Source of the DNA: Streptomyces sp. NBC_01551
Lineage (GTDB): Bacteria > Actinomycetota > Actinomycetes > Streptomycetales > Streptomycetaceae
NCBI RefSeq assembly: GCF_026339935.1
Contig: NZ_JAPEPX010000001.1
Coordinates: 3,708,501 to 3,772,500 of the forward strand
Length of the DNA stretch: 64,000 nucleotides
Direction: 5' to 3'
The notes under the pieces: generated by a model
The model's input: only the letters and a program-made list of their open reading frames with translations
Told to the model about the DNA's origin: nothing
The model's database searches: none
Made by a program: the position numbers and the translations under genes
Shown: one piece after another, positions 25,214 to 33,729 of the stretch
Layout: each line of letters opens with the position of its first letter
How positions within the stretch are numbered: the stretch's first letter is position 1

Positions 25214-25311
25214 GCCCCGAATCATCGCCGACCGGCCACGGCACCCAGGGGCTAGCATGGCGGCGTATCGTCCGGTACCCCCCGCGGACTGGAACGGAAG
25301 GCACTCCCCGC

Positions 25312-26289
25312 GTGAACTCATCCCAGCAACCGCGACCCGCCCGGCTCACCGTCGGCGTCGTAGGGGCCGGCCGGGTCGGCCCCGCGCTGGCCCGCGCCCT
25401 GCAGCAGGCCGGGCACCGGCCCGTCGCCGTGTCGGGCGTCTCCGACGCGTCCCGCCGGCGCGCCGCCGAGCTGCTGCCCGACGTACCGCTCGTACCGCCC
25501 GCGCAGGTCCTGGAGCACGCGGACCTCGTCCTGCTCACCGTCCCCGACGACGCGCTGCCCGCGCTCGCCGAGGGCCTCGCCGAGACCGGCGCGATCCGGC
25601 CGGGACAGCTCCTCGTCCACACCTCCGGGCGCTACGGGACCGCCGTCCTCGACCCCGCCCGCCGCGCGGGCGCGCTCCCGCTGGCCCTGCACCCCGCGAT
25701 GACCTTCACCGGGACGCTGGTCGACGTCCAGCGCCTGGCCGGCTGCTCCTTCGGCGTGACCGCCCCCGACGAGCTGCGGCTCGCCGCCGAGGCCCTGGTC
25801 ATCGAGATGGGCGGGGAGCCCGAGTGGATCGCGGAGGAGAACCGTCCGCTCTATCACGCGGCCCTCGCCCTCGGCGCGAACCACCTCGTCACCCTGGTCG
25901 CCCAGTCGATGGAGCTGCTCCACAAGGCCGGTGTCGAGCACCCCGACCGGATGCTTGGCCCGCTGCTGGGCGCCGCCCTCGACAACGCGCTGCGCTCCGG
26001 CGACGGCGCCCTGACCGGCCCGGTGGCCCGCGGTGACGCCGGCACGGTCGCCGCGCACGTCTCGGAGCTGCGCAGGCACGCTCCCGCCGCCGTCGCCGGG
26101 TACCTGGCCATGGCCCGCACCACCGCCGACCGCGCCCTCGCGCGCGGCCTGCTCAAGCCCGAACTCGCCGAGGACCTGCTCGGCGTACTCGCCGACGGCG
26201 CGACCGGCGCCGAGCCCGGCCGCCCGGCCGACGACGCGACCGGCCCGGACGACGACGCGTTCGGCGCCGAAGGGAGCACCGACCGATGA
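25312..26289 (+). CDS. Rossmann-fold DUF2520 oxidoreductase-like protein
   Basis: 325 aa with GTG start and GGAAGG upstream. [24 protein letters not shown] is a dinucleotide-binding motif. [29 protein letters not shown] and [13 protein letters not shown] follow, and the DUF2520 helical domain with [16 protein letters not shown] begins near residue 170. The architecture matches ketopantoate/pyrroline-carboxylate reductase-like dehydrogenases. Its stop overlaps panC by ATGA, and the same adjacency occurs in mycobacteria, so a role in pantothenate synthesis, perhaps as the missing ketopantoate reductase, is a reasonable inference without direct evidence. The tail is acidic and disordered. Confidence 0.85.
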   Translation: MNSSQQPRPARLTVGVVGAGRVGPALARALQQAGHRPVAVSGVSDASRRRAAELLPDVPLVPPAQVLEHADLVLLTVPDDALPALAEGLAETGAIRPGQLLVHTSGRYGTAVLDPARRAGALPLALHPAMTFTGTLVDVQRLAGCSFGVTAPDELRLAAEALVIEMGGEPEWIAEENRPLYHAALALGANHLVTLVAQSMELLHKAGVEHPDRMLGPLLGAALDNALRSGDGALTGPVARGDAGTVAAHVSELRRHAPAAVAGYLAMARTTADRALARGLLKPELAEDLLGVLADGATGAEPGRPADDATGPDDDAFGAEGSTDR

Positions 26290-27299
26290 CGACCGCCGAG
26301 CTGCTGCTCAACACCGCCGAGGAGCTCCGGGAGCTCCCCCGCGCAGGCCGCCGCGCCGTCGTCATGACCATGGGCGCCCTCCACGAGGGCCACGCCACCC
26401 TCGTGCGCGCCGCCCGTGAGCTGGTGGGCCGCGAGGGCCAGGTCGTCGTCACCGTCTTCGTCAACCCCCTCCAGTTCGGGGCGAACGAGGACCTCGACCG
26501 CTACCCCCGCACTCTCGACGCGGACCTCCGCCTCGCCGCGGAGGCCGGCGCCGACGCCGTGTTCGCGCCGGCCGTAGACGAGGTCTACCCCGGCGGCGAC
26601 CCGCAGGTGCGGCTCTCCGCGGGCCCCATGGGCACCCGCCTCGAAGGCGCCACCCGCCCCGGCCACTTCGACGGCATGCTGACCGTCGTCGCCAAGCTGC
26701 TCCACCTCACCGCCCCCGACCTGGCCCTCTTCGGCCAGAAGGACGCGCAGCAACTCGCGCTGATCCGGCGGATGGTGACCGACCTGAACTTCCCCGCCGA
26801 GGTGGTCGGCGTACCGACCGTCCGCGAGGAGGACGGCCTCGCGCTGTCCTCCCGCAACCGCTACCTCTCCGCCGCGGAGCGCCGCACCGCCCTCGCCCTG
26901 TCCCGCGCCCTCTTCGCGGGCCGCGACCGCCTCGCCGCCCAGGCCGCGCTGGTCGCCCGCGCCGAGGCCGCCCCGGCCAGCGACGAGCGGGCCACCGCCC
27001 TGGCCCGGCTCGGCGAGATCCGCGCCTCCGCCGACGCGCACGCCGTGTCGGCCGCCGGCGCCGGACTGCCCGGATGCGGCCTGCCGGACGCCGTACGGGC
27101 CGCCGCCCGGCACGTCCTGGAGGAGGCGGGCCGCTACGAGCCGCCCCTCGAACTGGACTACCTCGCGCTGGTCGACCCCCAGGACTTCACCGACGCCGGC
27201 CCCGGCTTCACCGGGCAGGCAGTGCTGGCCGTCGCCGCGAAAGTCGGCACGACCCGGCTGATCGACAACATCCCATTGGAGTTCGGAGCACACACGTGA
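26286..27299 (+). CDS. panC: Pantothenate synthetase
   Basis: 337 aa. It joins pantoate and beta-alanine using ATP. Motifs: [20 protein letters not shown] (HIGH-like nucleotide site), [50 protein letters not shown] and [14 protein letters not shown] (KMSKS-like loop). The protein is some 30-50 residues longer than usual because of an Ala/Arg-rich insertion at about 215-265. It is coupled by ATGA upstream and GTGA downstream. No panD follows, unlike in M. tuberculosis, so beta-alanine must come from elsewhere in the genome. Confidence 0.95.
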   Translation: MTTAELLLNTAEELRELPRAGRRAVVMTMGALHEGHATLVRAARELVGREGQVVVTVFVNPLQFGANEDLDRYPRTLDADLRLAAEAGADAVFAPAVDEVYPGGDPQVRLSAGPMGTRLEGATRPGHFDGMLTVVAKLLHLTAPDLALFGQKDAQQLALIRRMVTDLNFPAEVVGVPTVREEDGLALSSRNRYLSAAERRTALALSRALFAGRDRLAAQAALVARAEAAPASDERATALARLGEIRASADAHAVSAAGAGLPGCGLPDAVRAAARHVLEEAGRYEPPLELDYLALVDPQDFTDAGPGFTGQAVLAVAAKVGTTRLIDNIPLEFGAHT

Positions 27300-29041
27300 G
27301 CACCCCAGGCACCGGCACCGGCACAGGCGCCCCCGGCACCGGCATACGGCTGCACGCCCCCGCCCCCGGCTGGGCCGTCGACGCCGACGTCGTGGTCGTC
27401 GGCTCGGGCGTCGCGGGCCTGACCGCCGCCCTGCGCTGCGCCGCCGCGGGCCGCCGTACCGTCGTGGTCACCAAGGCCCGGCTCGACGACGGCTCCACCC
27501 GTTGGGCCCAGGGCGGCATCGCCGCGGCCCTCGGCGACGGCGACACCCCCGAGCAGCACGAGGGCGACACCCTCGTCGCGGGCGCGGGCCTGTGCGACGA
27601 AGCGGCCGTCCGGCTGCTGGTCACCGAGGGCCCGGACGCGGTGCGCCGCCTCATCGCCACCGGCGCGGTCTTCGACACCTCCGCCGAGACCGGCGAGATA
27701 GAGCTGACCCGCGAGGGCGGCCACCACCGCCGCCGGATCGCGCACGCGGGCGGCGACGCGACCGGCGCCGAGATCTCCCGCGCCCTCGTCGAGGCCGTCC
27801 ACGCCGCCGGTATCGAGACCGTCGAGAACGCGCTGGTCCTGGACCTCCTGCAGGACGCCGAGGGCCGTACGGCGGGCGTCACCCTGCACGTCATGGGCGA
27901 GGGCCAGCACGACGGCGTCGGGGCCGTCCACGCGCCCGCCGTGATCCTCGCGACCGGCGGCATGGGCCAGGTCTTCTCCGCCACCACCAACCCCTCGGTG
28001 TCCACGGGCGACGGCGTGGCCCTCGCGCTGCGCGCCGGCGCGGAGGTCTCCGACCTCGAATTCGTCCAGTTCCACCCGACGGTGCTCTTCCTCGGCCCCG
28101 ACGCCGAGGGCCAGCAGCCCCTGGTGTCCGAGGCGGTCCGCGGCGAAGGCGCGTACCTCGTCGACGCCGACGGCGTCCGCTTCATGGTGGGCCAGCACGA
28201 ACTCGCCGAGCTGGCGCCCCGCGACATCGTCGCCAAGGGCATCACGCGCCGCATGCAGGAGCAGGGCGCGCAGCACATGTACCTGGACGCCCGGCACTTC
28301 GGCGCCCAGATGTGGGAGCAGCGCTTCCCCACCATCCTGGCCGCCTGCCGCTCCCACGGCATCGACCCGGTCACCGAGCCCATCCCGGTCGCGCCCGCCG
28401 CGCACTACGCCTCCGGCGGCGTACGGACCGACCTGCACGGCCGCACCACCGTCCCCGGCCTGTACGCGTGCGGCGAGGTCGCCTGCACCGGCGTGCACGG
28501 CGCGAACCGGCTCGCCTCCAACTCCCTGCTGGAGGGCCTGGTCTTCGCCGAGCGGATCGCCGACGACATCACGGCGACCGCGCCCGTCGGCAGCGGCCCG
28601 GGCATCCCGGTGCCCGCCACCGGCCCGCTCCAGCCCGCCGAGGCGCGCTACGAGATCCAGCGCATCATGACGGACGGCGCTGGCGTGCTGCGCTCCGCCG
28701 CGTCCCTGCGCACGGCGGCCGAGGCCCTCGAAGGCCTCTACGCGACGGCCCTCACCGAACTGGAATCCCGGGGCAAGACCGCGGTGCCCGGCACCGAGAC
28801 CTGGGAGGCCACGAACCTGCTGTGCGTGGCCCGCGTCCTGGTCGCCGCCGCCCAGCGGCGCGCGGAGACCCGCGGCTGCCACTGGCGCGAGGACCATCCC
28901 GACCGGGACGACGCCGAATGGCGCCGCCACCTCGTCGTCAGGCTGTCCGCCACCGAGAGGCGGGCCCTGGTCGTCACCCCCACCGACACCGCGGACCTTC
29001 CGTCCGTACAGCACCCCCTGAGCCAGGAGCAGTCATCGTGA
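27296..29041 (+). CDS. nadB: L-aspartate oxidase
   Basis: 581 aa. It oxidises L-aspartate to iminoaspartate, the first step of de novo NAD synthesis. [31 protein letters not shown] is the FAD-binding motif. [58 protein letters not shown] and [45 protein letters not shown] complete the family pattern, including the His and Arg residues at the active site. A Gly/Thr-rich N-terminal stretch of about 25 residues is dispensable-looking. No nadA is present in this cluster. Its GTG overlaps panC, and its TGA overlaps nadC (GTGA at both ends). Confidence 0.95.
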   Translation: MSTPGTGTGTGAPGTGIRLHAPAPGWAVDADVVVVGSGVAGLTAALRCAAAGRRTVVVTKARLDDGSTRWAQGGIAAALGDGDTPEQHEGDTLVAGAGLCDEAAVRLLVTEGPDAVRRLIATGAVFDTSAETGEIELTREGGHHRRRIAHAGGDATGAEISRALVEAVHAAGIETVENALVLDLLQDAEGRTAGVTLHVMGEGQHDGVGAVHAPAVILATGGMGQVFSATTNPSVSTGDGVALALRAGAEVSDLEFVQFHPTVLFLGPDAEGQQPLVSEAVRGEGAYLVDADGVRFMVGQHELAELAPRDIVAKGITRRMQEQGAQHMYLDARHFGAQMWEQRFPTILAACRSHGIDPVTEPIPVAPAAHYASGGVRTDLHGRTTVPGLYACGEVACTGVHGANRLASNSLLEGLVFAERIADDITATAPVGSGPGIPVPATGPLQPAEARYEIQRIMTDGAGVLRSAASLRTAAEALEGLYATALTELESRGKTAVPGTETWEATNLLCVARVLVAAAQRRAETRGCHWREDHPDRDDAEWRRHLVVRLSATERRALVVTPTDTADLPSVQHPLSQEQSS

Positions 29042-30036
29042 GCACCCCCGAATCGCACGAGCACGAGCACGAGCACGCCGAGCTTCCCCTCCTCGACGGG
29101 GCCGAGGCCGGCTGCGGCGACGACTGCGCCTGCGGCGACGGCGAGGAGAGCGGCCTCGACCCGGCGCTGGCCCAGCTCCTCGCGGACGCGGGCCTGGACC
29201 CGATCGAGGTCGAGGACATCGCCCACATGGCGCTCTCCGAGGACCTCGACGGCGGCGTCGACGTGACCACCGTGGCCACCGTTGCGGAGGAGGCCGAGGC
29301 AGTCGCCGACTTCGTCGCCCGCGAGGACGGCGTCGTGGCCGGTCTGCGCATCGCCGAGGCGGTGTTCTCCGTGGTCTGCACGGAGGCGTTCGAGGTGGAG
29401 CGGCACGCGGAGGACGGCGACGCCGTCAAGGCCGGCGAGGTGCTCCTCTCGGTCCGCGCCCGCACCCGCGACCTGCTCACCGCCGAGCGCAGCGCGCTGA
29501 ACATCCTGTGCCGCCTGTCCGGCATCGCGACGGCCACCCGCCGCTGGTCCGACGTCCTGCAGGGGACGAAGGCCAGGGTCCGTGACACCCGCAAGACCAC
29601 GCCCGGGCTGCGCGCGCTGGAGAAGTACGCGGTGCGCTGCGGCGGCGGCGTCAACCACCGCATGTCGCTCTCGGACGCCGCCCTGGTCAAGGACAACCAC
29701 GTGGTCGCCGCGGGCGGGGTCGCGCAGGCCTTCACCGCCGTGCGCGAGGCCTTCCCGGACGTCCCGATCGAGGTCGAGGTCGACACGATGCACCAGGTCC
29801 GCGAGGTCCTGGACGCCGGCGCCGACCTGATCCTGCTCGACAACTTCACCGTCCCGGAGACCGAGGAGGCGGTCGCGCTGGTCCGCGGGCGCGCGGTGCT
29901 GGAGTCCTCGGGCCGGCTGACCCTGGAGACCGCCCGCGCGTACGCGGAGACGGGCGTCGACTACCTCGCGGTGGGCGGGCTCACCCACTCCTCCCCGATC
30001 CTGGACATCGGCCTCGATCTGCGCGAGGCGGTGTAA
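29038..30036 (+). CDS. nadC: Nicotinate-nucleotide pyrophosphorylase (QPRTase) with His/Cys-rich N-terminus
   Basis: 332 aa. It converts quinolinate and PRPP to nicotinate mononucleotide. The core is standard: EDLDGGVDVTT, ERSALNILCRLSGIATATRRW, DTRKTTPGLRALEKYAVRCGGGVNHRMSLSDAALVKDNH, IEVEVDTMHQV, LLDNF and LAVGGLTHSSPILDIGLDL. Ahead of it is an unusual extension of about 40 residues with alternating His-Glu (His7, 9, 11, 13) and cysteines 26, 30 and 32 in GCGDDCACGDGEE, resembling a metal-binding tail. The GTG start overlaps the nadB stop, so translation of the extension is expected through coupling. An internal start would be needed to avoid it. Confidence 0.94.
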   Translation: MSTPESHEHEHEHAELPLLDGAEAGCGDDCACGDGEESGLDPALAQLLADAGLDPIEVEDIAHMALSEDLDGGVDVTTVATVAEEAEAVADFVAREDGVVAGLRIAEAVFSVVCTEAFEVERHAEDGDAVKAGEVLLSVRARTRDLLTAERSALNILCRLSGIATATRRWSDVLQGTKARVRDTRKTTPGLRALEKYAVRCGGGVNHRMSLSDAALVKDNHVVAAGGVAQAFTAVREAFPDVPIEVEVDTMHQVREVLDAGADLILLDNFTVPETEEAVALVRGRAVLESSGRLTLETARAYAETGVDYLAVGGLTHSSPILDIGLDLREAV

Positions 30037-30039
30037 CCC

Positions 30040-30849
30040 GTGCTCCTCACCATCGACGTAGGCAACACCCACACGGTCCTGGGCCTGTTCGACGGTGACG
30101 AGATCGTCGAGCACTGGCGCGTCTCGACCGACCCGCGCAGGACGGCCGACGAGATGGCCGTCCTGATGCAGGGCCTGATGGGCATGCACCCGATGCTCGG
30201 CAACGAGCTGGGCGACGGCATCCACGGCATCGCGATCTGCGCGACGGTGCCGTCGGTCCTGCACGAGCTGCGCGAGGTCACCCGCCGCTACTACGGCGAC
30301 GTCCCCGCGGTGCTCGTGGAGCCCGGCATCAAGACGGGCGTGCCGATCCTCATGGACAACCCCAAGGAGGTCGGCGCGGACCGCATCATCAACGCGGTCG
30401 CCGCCGTCGAGCTCTACGGCGGCCCCGCGATCGTCGTCGACTTCGGCACGGCGACCACCTTCGACGCGGTCTCCGCCAAGGGCGAGTACGTGGGCGGGGT
30501 GATCTCCCCGGGCATCGAGATCTCGATGGAGGCACTCGGTGTACGGGGCGCGCAGCTGCGCAAGATCGAGCTGGCGCGGCCGCGCAACGTGATCGGCAAG
30601 TCCACGGTCGAGGCGATGCAGTCCGGCGTGGTCTACGGTTTCGCCGGCCAGGTCGACGGGATCGTGACCCGCATGGCCAAGGAGCTGGCCGGCGCGCACG
30701 GCGACCCGGACGACGTCCGCGTCATCGCGACGGGCGGCCTCGCGCCGATCGTCCTCGGCGAGGCCTCGGTCATCGACGACCACGAGCCCTGGCTGACGCT
30801 GATCGGCCTGCGGCTGGTCTACGAGCGCAACGCGCCCAACTTCGAATGA
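30040..30849 (+). CDS. coaX: Type III pantothenate kinase
   Basis: 269 aa. It phosphorylates pantothenate, the first step from vitamin B5 to CoA, and belongs to the ASKHA fold. MLLTIDVGNTHTVLGLFDGD (phosphate 1 motif), NPKEVGADRIINAVAAVELYGGPAIVVDFGTATTFDAV and GGVISPGIEISMEAL are diagnostic. GTG start 3 bp after the nadC stop. As last gene of DUF2520-panC-nadB-nadC-coaX it links pantothenate synthesis to CoA. A long GC hairpin follows. Confidence 0.96.
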   Translation: MLLTIDVGNTHTVLGLFDGDEIVEHWRVSTDPRRTADEMAVLMQGLMGMHPMLGNELGDGIHGIAICATVPSVLHELREVTRRYYGDVPAVLVEPGIKTGVPILMDNPKEVGADRIINAVAAVELYGGPAIVVDFGTATTFDAVSAKGEYVGGVISPGIEISMEALGVRGAQLRKIELARPRNVIGKSTVEAMQSGVVYGFAGQVDGIVTRMAKELAGAHGDPDDVRVIATGGLAPIVLGEASVIDDHEPWLTLIGLRLVYERNAPNFE

Positions 30850-30859
30850 CCGACGGCCG

Positions 30860-30890
30860 CCGGCCCCGGCCCCCGCGGGGCCGGGGCCGG
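30860..30890. terminator. Bidirectional terminator after coaX
   Basis: Perfect 14-bp arms (30860-30873 and 30877-30890) with the 3-nt loop CGC, placed between convergent genes. No T-run, but the stem is all G/C. Confidence 0.8.
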
Positions 30891-30894
30891 TCCG

Positions 30895-31206
30895 TCACAC
30901 GGGCGGCCGCCCGGGGGTGGGCGTCGGCGCGGGAGTGGGCAGCGGCGGACCGGGGTTGGGCGGCTGCTCCGGGTAGCCCGGGTTGCGGTGCTTGTCCATG
31001 GTCACCTTGTCCCAGGTGAGCCCGTAGACGCCCAGCGGCGGGAACAGCTCGACCCGCACCGGGTAGCCCTGCTCCGCGCAGGAACAGCACAGCAGGTCGC
31101 GCCGGGCGCCGCGGGTGACCGTCCGGGCGGCCTGTACGGGCTCTCGCCAACAGGCCTCGCAGGTCACGACGTCCGTCACGGTGGTCTCGAACTCGGCTGT
31201 GATCAC
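30895..31206 (-). CDS. Small cysteine-rich protein, unknown
   Basis: 103 aa with a GTG start and GAGG about 9 nt upstream. Cys pairs occur as VTCEACW near residue 15 and LLCCSCAEQGYPV near 39, suggesting a zinc ribbon. The C-terminal third is proline/threonine-rich (PTPAPTPTPGRPPV) and probably disordered. No family recognised. Together with the next small gene upstream it forms a two-gene run divergent from a GntR regulator. Confidence 0.65.
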   Translation of the reverse strand: MITAEFETTVTDVVTCEACWREPVQAARTVTRGARRDLLCCSCAEQGYPVRVELFPPLGVYGLTWDKVTMDKHRNPGYPEQPPNPGPPLPTPAPTPTPGRPPV

Positions 31207-31245
31207 TCGCTCGACCTCACTTCGACCGGGGTGCTCGGGGTGTGT

Positions 31246-31539
31246 TCACGGTGTTCGTGGCGTTCGGGGTGTTCGGGGTGAATCCGGCAGCCCGGTACTG
31301 GTCTTGTCGATCTCCACCCACACGGTCTCGGCGCCGCCGCTGATCCGCTCGTGGCCGTACCGGGCCCCCGCGGCCAGGGCGCTGAGCAGCGCCGCGTGCG
31401 CCGGCGGAGCCAGTTCGCCGGGGAGGTCCGCCTCGATCCGGATGCGGTCGCACGTCGCCTCGGTGCGTGTCTCGGCGCCGCCGAGGACCGTGCTGAGCAG
31501 GGCGGCGAGCGCCGCTGCTTGTGTCTCGGCGGAACACAC
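31246..31539 (-). CDS. 97-aa hypothetical protein
   Basis: GTG start with AGGGGGA upstream. Sequence: an Ala/Leu-rich helical N-terminal half, IRIEADLPGELAPPAHAALLSALAAG, RYGHERISGGAETVWVEID, and a short C-terminal RTP repeat. The alternating pattern could be a small alpha/beta fold. I do not recognise it. It is the first gene of a minus-strand pair whose promoter region is shared with the divergent GntR regulator. Confidence 0.6.
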   Translation of the reverse strand: MCSAETQAAALAALLSTVLGGAETRTEATCDRIRIEADLPGELAPPAHAALLSALAAGARYGHERISGGAETVWVEIDKTSTGLPDSPRTPRTPRTP

Positions 31540-31601
31540 GGGTCCCCCTCAGGGCGAGCTCAGGGCGAGCGGTCGGTCACCCGTCGTAATGCTGAGCAAT
31601 C

Positions 31602-31626
31602 AGCTTTAACCTGATGGGTTAGCTTT
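31602..31626. promoter_or_regulatory. Candidate operator for the GntR regulator
   Basis: TAACC-TGATG-GGTTA (31607-31621) is a 15-bp inverted repeat flanked by two direct copies of AGCTTT. It is AT-rich against the local background and lies between the 97-aa gene and the divergent GntR gene, about 50 bp ahead of the latter. This is where an autorepressor would be expected to bind. Confidence 0.5.
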
Positions 31627-31671
31627 GTCAACGTCGGCCAACGCAGGACGGACGTGTACAGGACGGCCCAA

Positions 31672-32424
31672 ATGCCCCGTGAATCCCCGTACTTGCAGGT
31701 GTTCGAGTCGATCCGGGCCCGCGTCGAAGCGGGGGAGTGGGCGGTCGGCGACAAACTCCCGTCCCGGGCGCGCTTCGCCCGCGAGTACGCCGTCGGACAG
31801 AGCGTCACCCAGCGCGCCATGGAGCGGCTGATCATCGAGGGCTTCCTCGAAGGACGCGCCGGTTCCGGCACCTACGTCCGCACCCCGCGCCGCCGGATGC
31901 GCATGCTCCGCACCCGCCGCGGTGAAGCGCGCGCCGGCAGCCCCTTCCGCGGCGAGACCACCGCGCACGGCCTCGCCGGGACCTGGGACTCCAAGACCGA
32001 CGCCCGGGTGCCCGCGCCCGAGCGGATCGCCGCCCGCCTCGCCATCGCCCCCGGCGACCCCTGCGTCATGACGCGGTACGAGTTCATGGCCGACGGCAGC
32101 CCCGTCGAACTCTCCGAGTCCTGGGAGCCGTTGGCCATCACCGACGGCACCCCGATCGTCCTCCCGGAGGTCGGCGACCTGCGCGGCGCGGGGGTCATCG
32201 CCCGCATGCGGTCCATCGGCGTCACCGTCGCGGACGTGCTGGAGGTCCCGCGCCCGTCGCGCGCCACCCAGGTTCAGGCCAACCTGCTCGGCATCAGTGT
32301 CGGTGACCTGATCACGGAGATCGAGCGCACCTACTTCGACGCCGACGGGCGCCCCGTGGAGACCGCCGACCTCGTGGTCCCCGACGCCCGTTACGAGATC
32401 GCGTACCGCTTCCCGGTCGTATAA
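31672..32424 (+). CDS. GntR-family (HutC/UTRA-type) transcriptional regulator
   Basis: 250 aa from an ATG with AGGA 8 nt upstream; an in-frame GTG 18 nt earlier is an alternative. The N-terminal winged helix (about residues 5-72) reads YLQVFESIRARVEAGEWAVGDKLPSRARFAREYAVGQSVTQRAMERLIIEGFLEGRAGSGTYV. The UTRA effector domain follows, with DPCVMTRYEFMADGSPVELSESWEP and ERTYFDADGRPVETADLVVPDARYEIAYRF near the end. The basic linker RRRMRMLRTRRGEAR is prominent. The effector is unknown. Divergent transcription with two small genes suggests it regulates them and itself. Confidence 0.92.
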   Translation: MPRESPYLQVFESIRARVEAGEWAVGDKLPSRARFAREYAVGQSVTQRAMERLIIEGFLEGRAGSGTYVRTPRRRMRMLRTRRGEARAGSPFRGETTAHGLAGTWDSKTDARVPAPERIAARLAIAPGDPCVMTRYEFMADGSPVELSESWEPLAITDGTPIVLPEVGDLRGAGVIARMRSIGVTVADVLEVPRPSRATQVQANLLGISVGDLITEIERTYFDADGRPVETADLVVPDARYEIAYRFPVV

Positions 32425-32444
32425 GCGCAGCGGGAAGTACACGA

Positions 32445-32458
32445 ATTTCCGCGGAAAT
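32445..32458. promoter_or_regulatory. 14-bp palindrome ATTTCCGCGGAAAT
   Basis: Perfect dyad 20 bp after the GntR gene and about 97 bp before the DUF397 gene. AT-rich arms around a CCGCGG core stand out in this genome. It is a possible operator; too short to be a good terminator. Confidence 0.4.
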
Positions 32459-32554
32459 GGCCGGATCGGGCCCGCCCGGGGGTTACCGTCGCCCACGGAA
32501 GTACCGCGACCTGCGTCCACGGCGCCACGAGCGCCCGCGACCGGAGGAGACACC

Positions 32555-32740
32555 ATGACCGCTGAGACCGACTGGCAGAAGTCCTCGTTCTGCGGCGAGG
32601 GGGACGCCTGCGTGTACGTCTCCGCCACCCCCGGCTCCCTCGTCAGGGTCGCCGACCGGGTCGACCCGGCGCACCTCGTCATGGCCACCACGCAGGCCGC
32701 CTGGGCCGATTTCCTGCGGGCGGTCAAAGAGACGGGCTAG
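32555..32740 (+). CDS. DUF397 protein
   Basis: 61 aa, the usual length. WQKSSFCGEGDACVYV, VRVADRVDP and AAWADFLRAVKETG match DUF397, an actinomycete family whose genes usually sit next to an XRE-type DNA-binding partner (the BldB/WhiJ-type regulatory pairs). No XRE partner is adjacent here, so this is an orphan copy. RBS GGAGGAG lies 6 nt upstream of the ATG. Confidence 0.9.
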   Translation: MTAETDWQKSSFCGEGDACVYVSATPGSLVRVADRVDPAHLVMATTQAAWADFLRAVKETG

Positions 32741-32746
32741 ACAGCT

Positions 32747-32765
32747 GCGGAACCCGGCGTTCCGC
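32747..32765 (+). terminator. Short hairpin after the DUF397 gene
   Basis: GCGGAA and TTCCGC arms around a 7-nt loop, 6 bp after the stop. Only 6 bp of stem and no T-run, so weak. Confidence 0.35.
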
Positions 32766-32823
32766 CGCGCCGTACGCGCCCGCCTTCAGGGGATTTTGTC
32801 CGATTAGCGCGTATCTTCGGCCC

Positions 32824-33432
32824 ATGCCCACGCCCTACGGATCCCGCGGCGGCATGGCGTTCAGCGCCGCCGAGCTGCACGTGCTCAGGCGTTCGCTCGC
32901 CCACGCCCTCCAGTCCTCCACGGCCCCCCTGACGGCCGCCGAGGTGTCGGACTGCCTGCGCCTGGCGCAGTCGGTGGACGAGGCGGTCCGGGAGGCGGGG
33001 CGGCTCAGAGCGTTCCTCCTCGCCGACCTGGCCCGCTATCGGGGCGCCCTGCCCGGCAGCCTCTCCGGCTACCTGGAGCTGCTCCAGGACGCCCTGGCCG
33101 CCGGCTACGAACCGGTGCCCGACGATCTCGCCGCCCTGCGGGCGCTGCGCGCCAACCCGGTCGCCGCCGCGCTGCTGGAGCGGGCCCAGGTCGTCGCGGA
33201 GCGCTCCGTACGCCGCAGGCTCTCCACGACGCCGCCGCCGCGGACCCGGCTGCTGGCGCTCGCGGGCGGCAAGGAGGATCCCGCGCAGCCGGAACCGAAG
33301 CCCGAACCGCGGCCGAAGGACCCGGCGCACCCCGAGCGGCCCTCGGAGCGGCCCATCCCGACGCCCGGCGAGGTGTTCCCGCCACGCCGGAAGCCGACCC
33401 CGCCCCCGGGGTCCGGGCGCGCGGCCGTATAG
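32824..33432 (+). CDS. Hypothetical protein with helical N-domain and Pro-rich tail
   Basis: 202 aa. The N-terminal 120 residues are predicted helical (FSAAELHVLRRSLAHALQ, LTAAEVSDCLRLAQSVDEAVREAGRLRAFLLADLARYRGALPGS). The last 65 are Pro/Lys/Arg-rich and disordered. No family recognised. TATCTT lies 6 nt before the ATG and no Shine-Dalgarno is seen, consistent with a leaderless message. It is followed 14 bp later by a 55-aa membrane protein, which has its own -10-like motif. Confidence 0.7.
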   Translation: MPTPYGSRGGMAFSAAELHVLRRSLAHALQSSTAPLTAAEVSDCLRLAQSVDEAVREAGRLRAFLLADLARYRGALPGSLSGYLELLQDALAAGYEPVPDDLAALRALRANPVAAALLERAQVVAERSVRRRLSTTPPPRTRLLALAGGKEDPAQPEPKPEPRPKDPAHPERPSERPIPTPGEVFPPRRKPTPPPGSGRAAV

Positions 33433-33446
33433 CTACGCTGGGGGGC

Positions 33447-33614
33447 ATGGACTACGTCTCCGCGCTCGTGCCCCCCGTCGTGATGGCCGCGTTCTTCATC
33501 GCCCTCGTCGTGACGATCGTGAAGAGCCAGGGCGGCGCCAACAAGGCCAAGGAGGACGCGGCGGTCGACGCCGTGATCGCCAGCGCCGAAGCCGCCCGCC
33601 AGTCGCAGAAGTAG
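33447..33614 (+). CDS. 55-aa single-pass membrane protein
   Basis: The peptide begins MDYVSALVPPVVMAAFFIALV, giving one transmembrane helix (about residues 7-26). TIVKSQGGANKAKEDAAVDAVIASAEAARQSQK follows as a charged cytosolic helix. TACGCT sits 7 nt before the ATG with a G-run between, so it is probably leaderless. The third-position G/C bias is clear through the whole frame. Function unknown; size and shape resemble small bitopic regulators of membrane complexes. Confidence 0.7.
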   Translation: MDYVSALVPPVVMAAFFIALVVTIVKSQGGANKAKEDAAVDAVIASAEAARQSQK

Positions 33615-33702
33615 CCTTCCCGCAGCCCCTCGATGCCGTCCCCGCAGCGGGACCCGCAGCGATTTCGCCGCGCGTTGCCGCGCGAATGGCCGGGCAATTC
33701 CG

Positions 33703-33729
33703 CACAAGCCGCACTATCGTGCTGTTGTG
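33703..33729 (+). promoter_or_regulatory. Promoter/operator overlapping the BlaI-like start codon
   Basis: CACAA...CAC...GTG...TTGTG forms an imperfect dyad (33703-33729) whose right end contains the GTG start at 33727. CACTAT (33712-33717) is a -10-like hexamer 9 nt before the start. The arrangement predicts autorepression at a leaderless promoter. Confidence 0.45.

Noticed and set aside
28738..30783. 681-codon minus-strand frame opposite nadC and coaX
   Set aside because: Antisense to two enzymes with intact motifs; composition typical of shadow frames.
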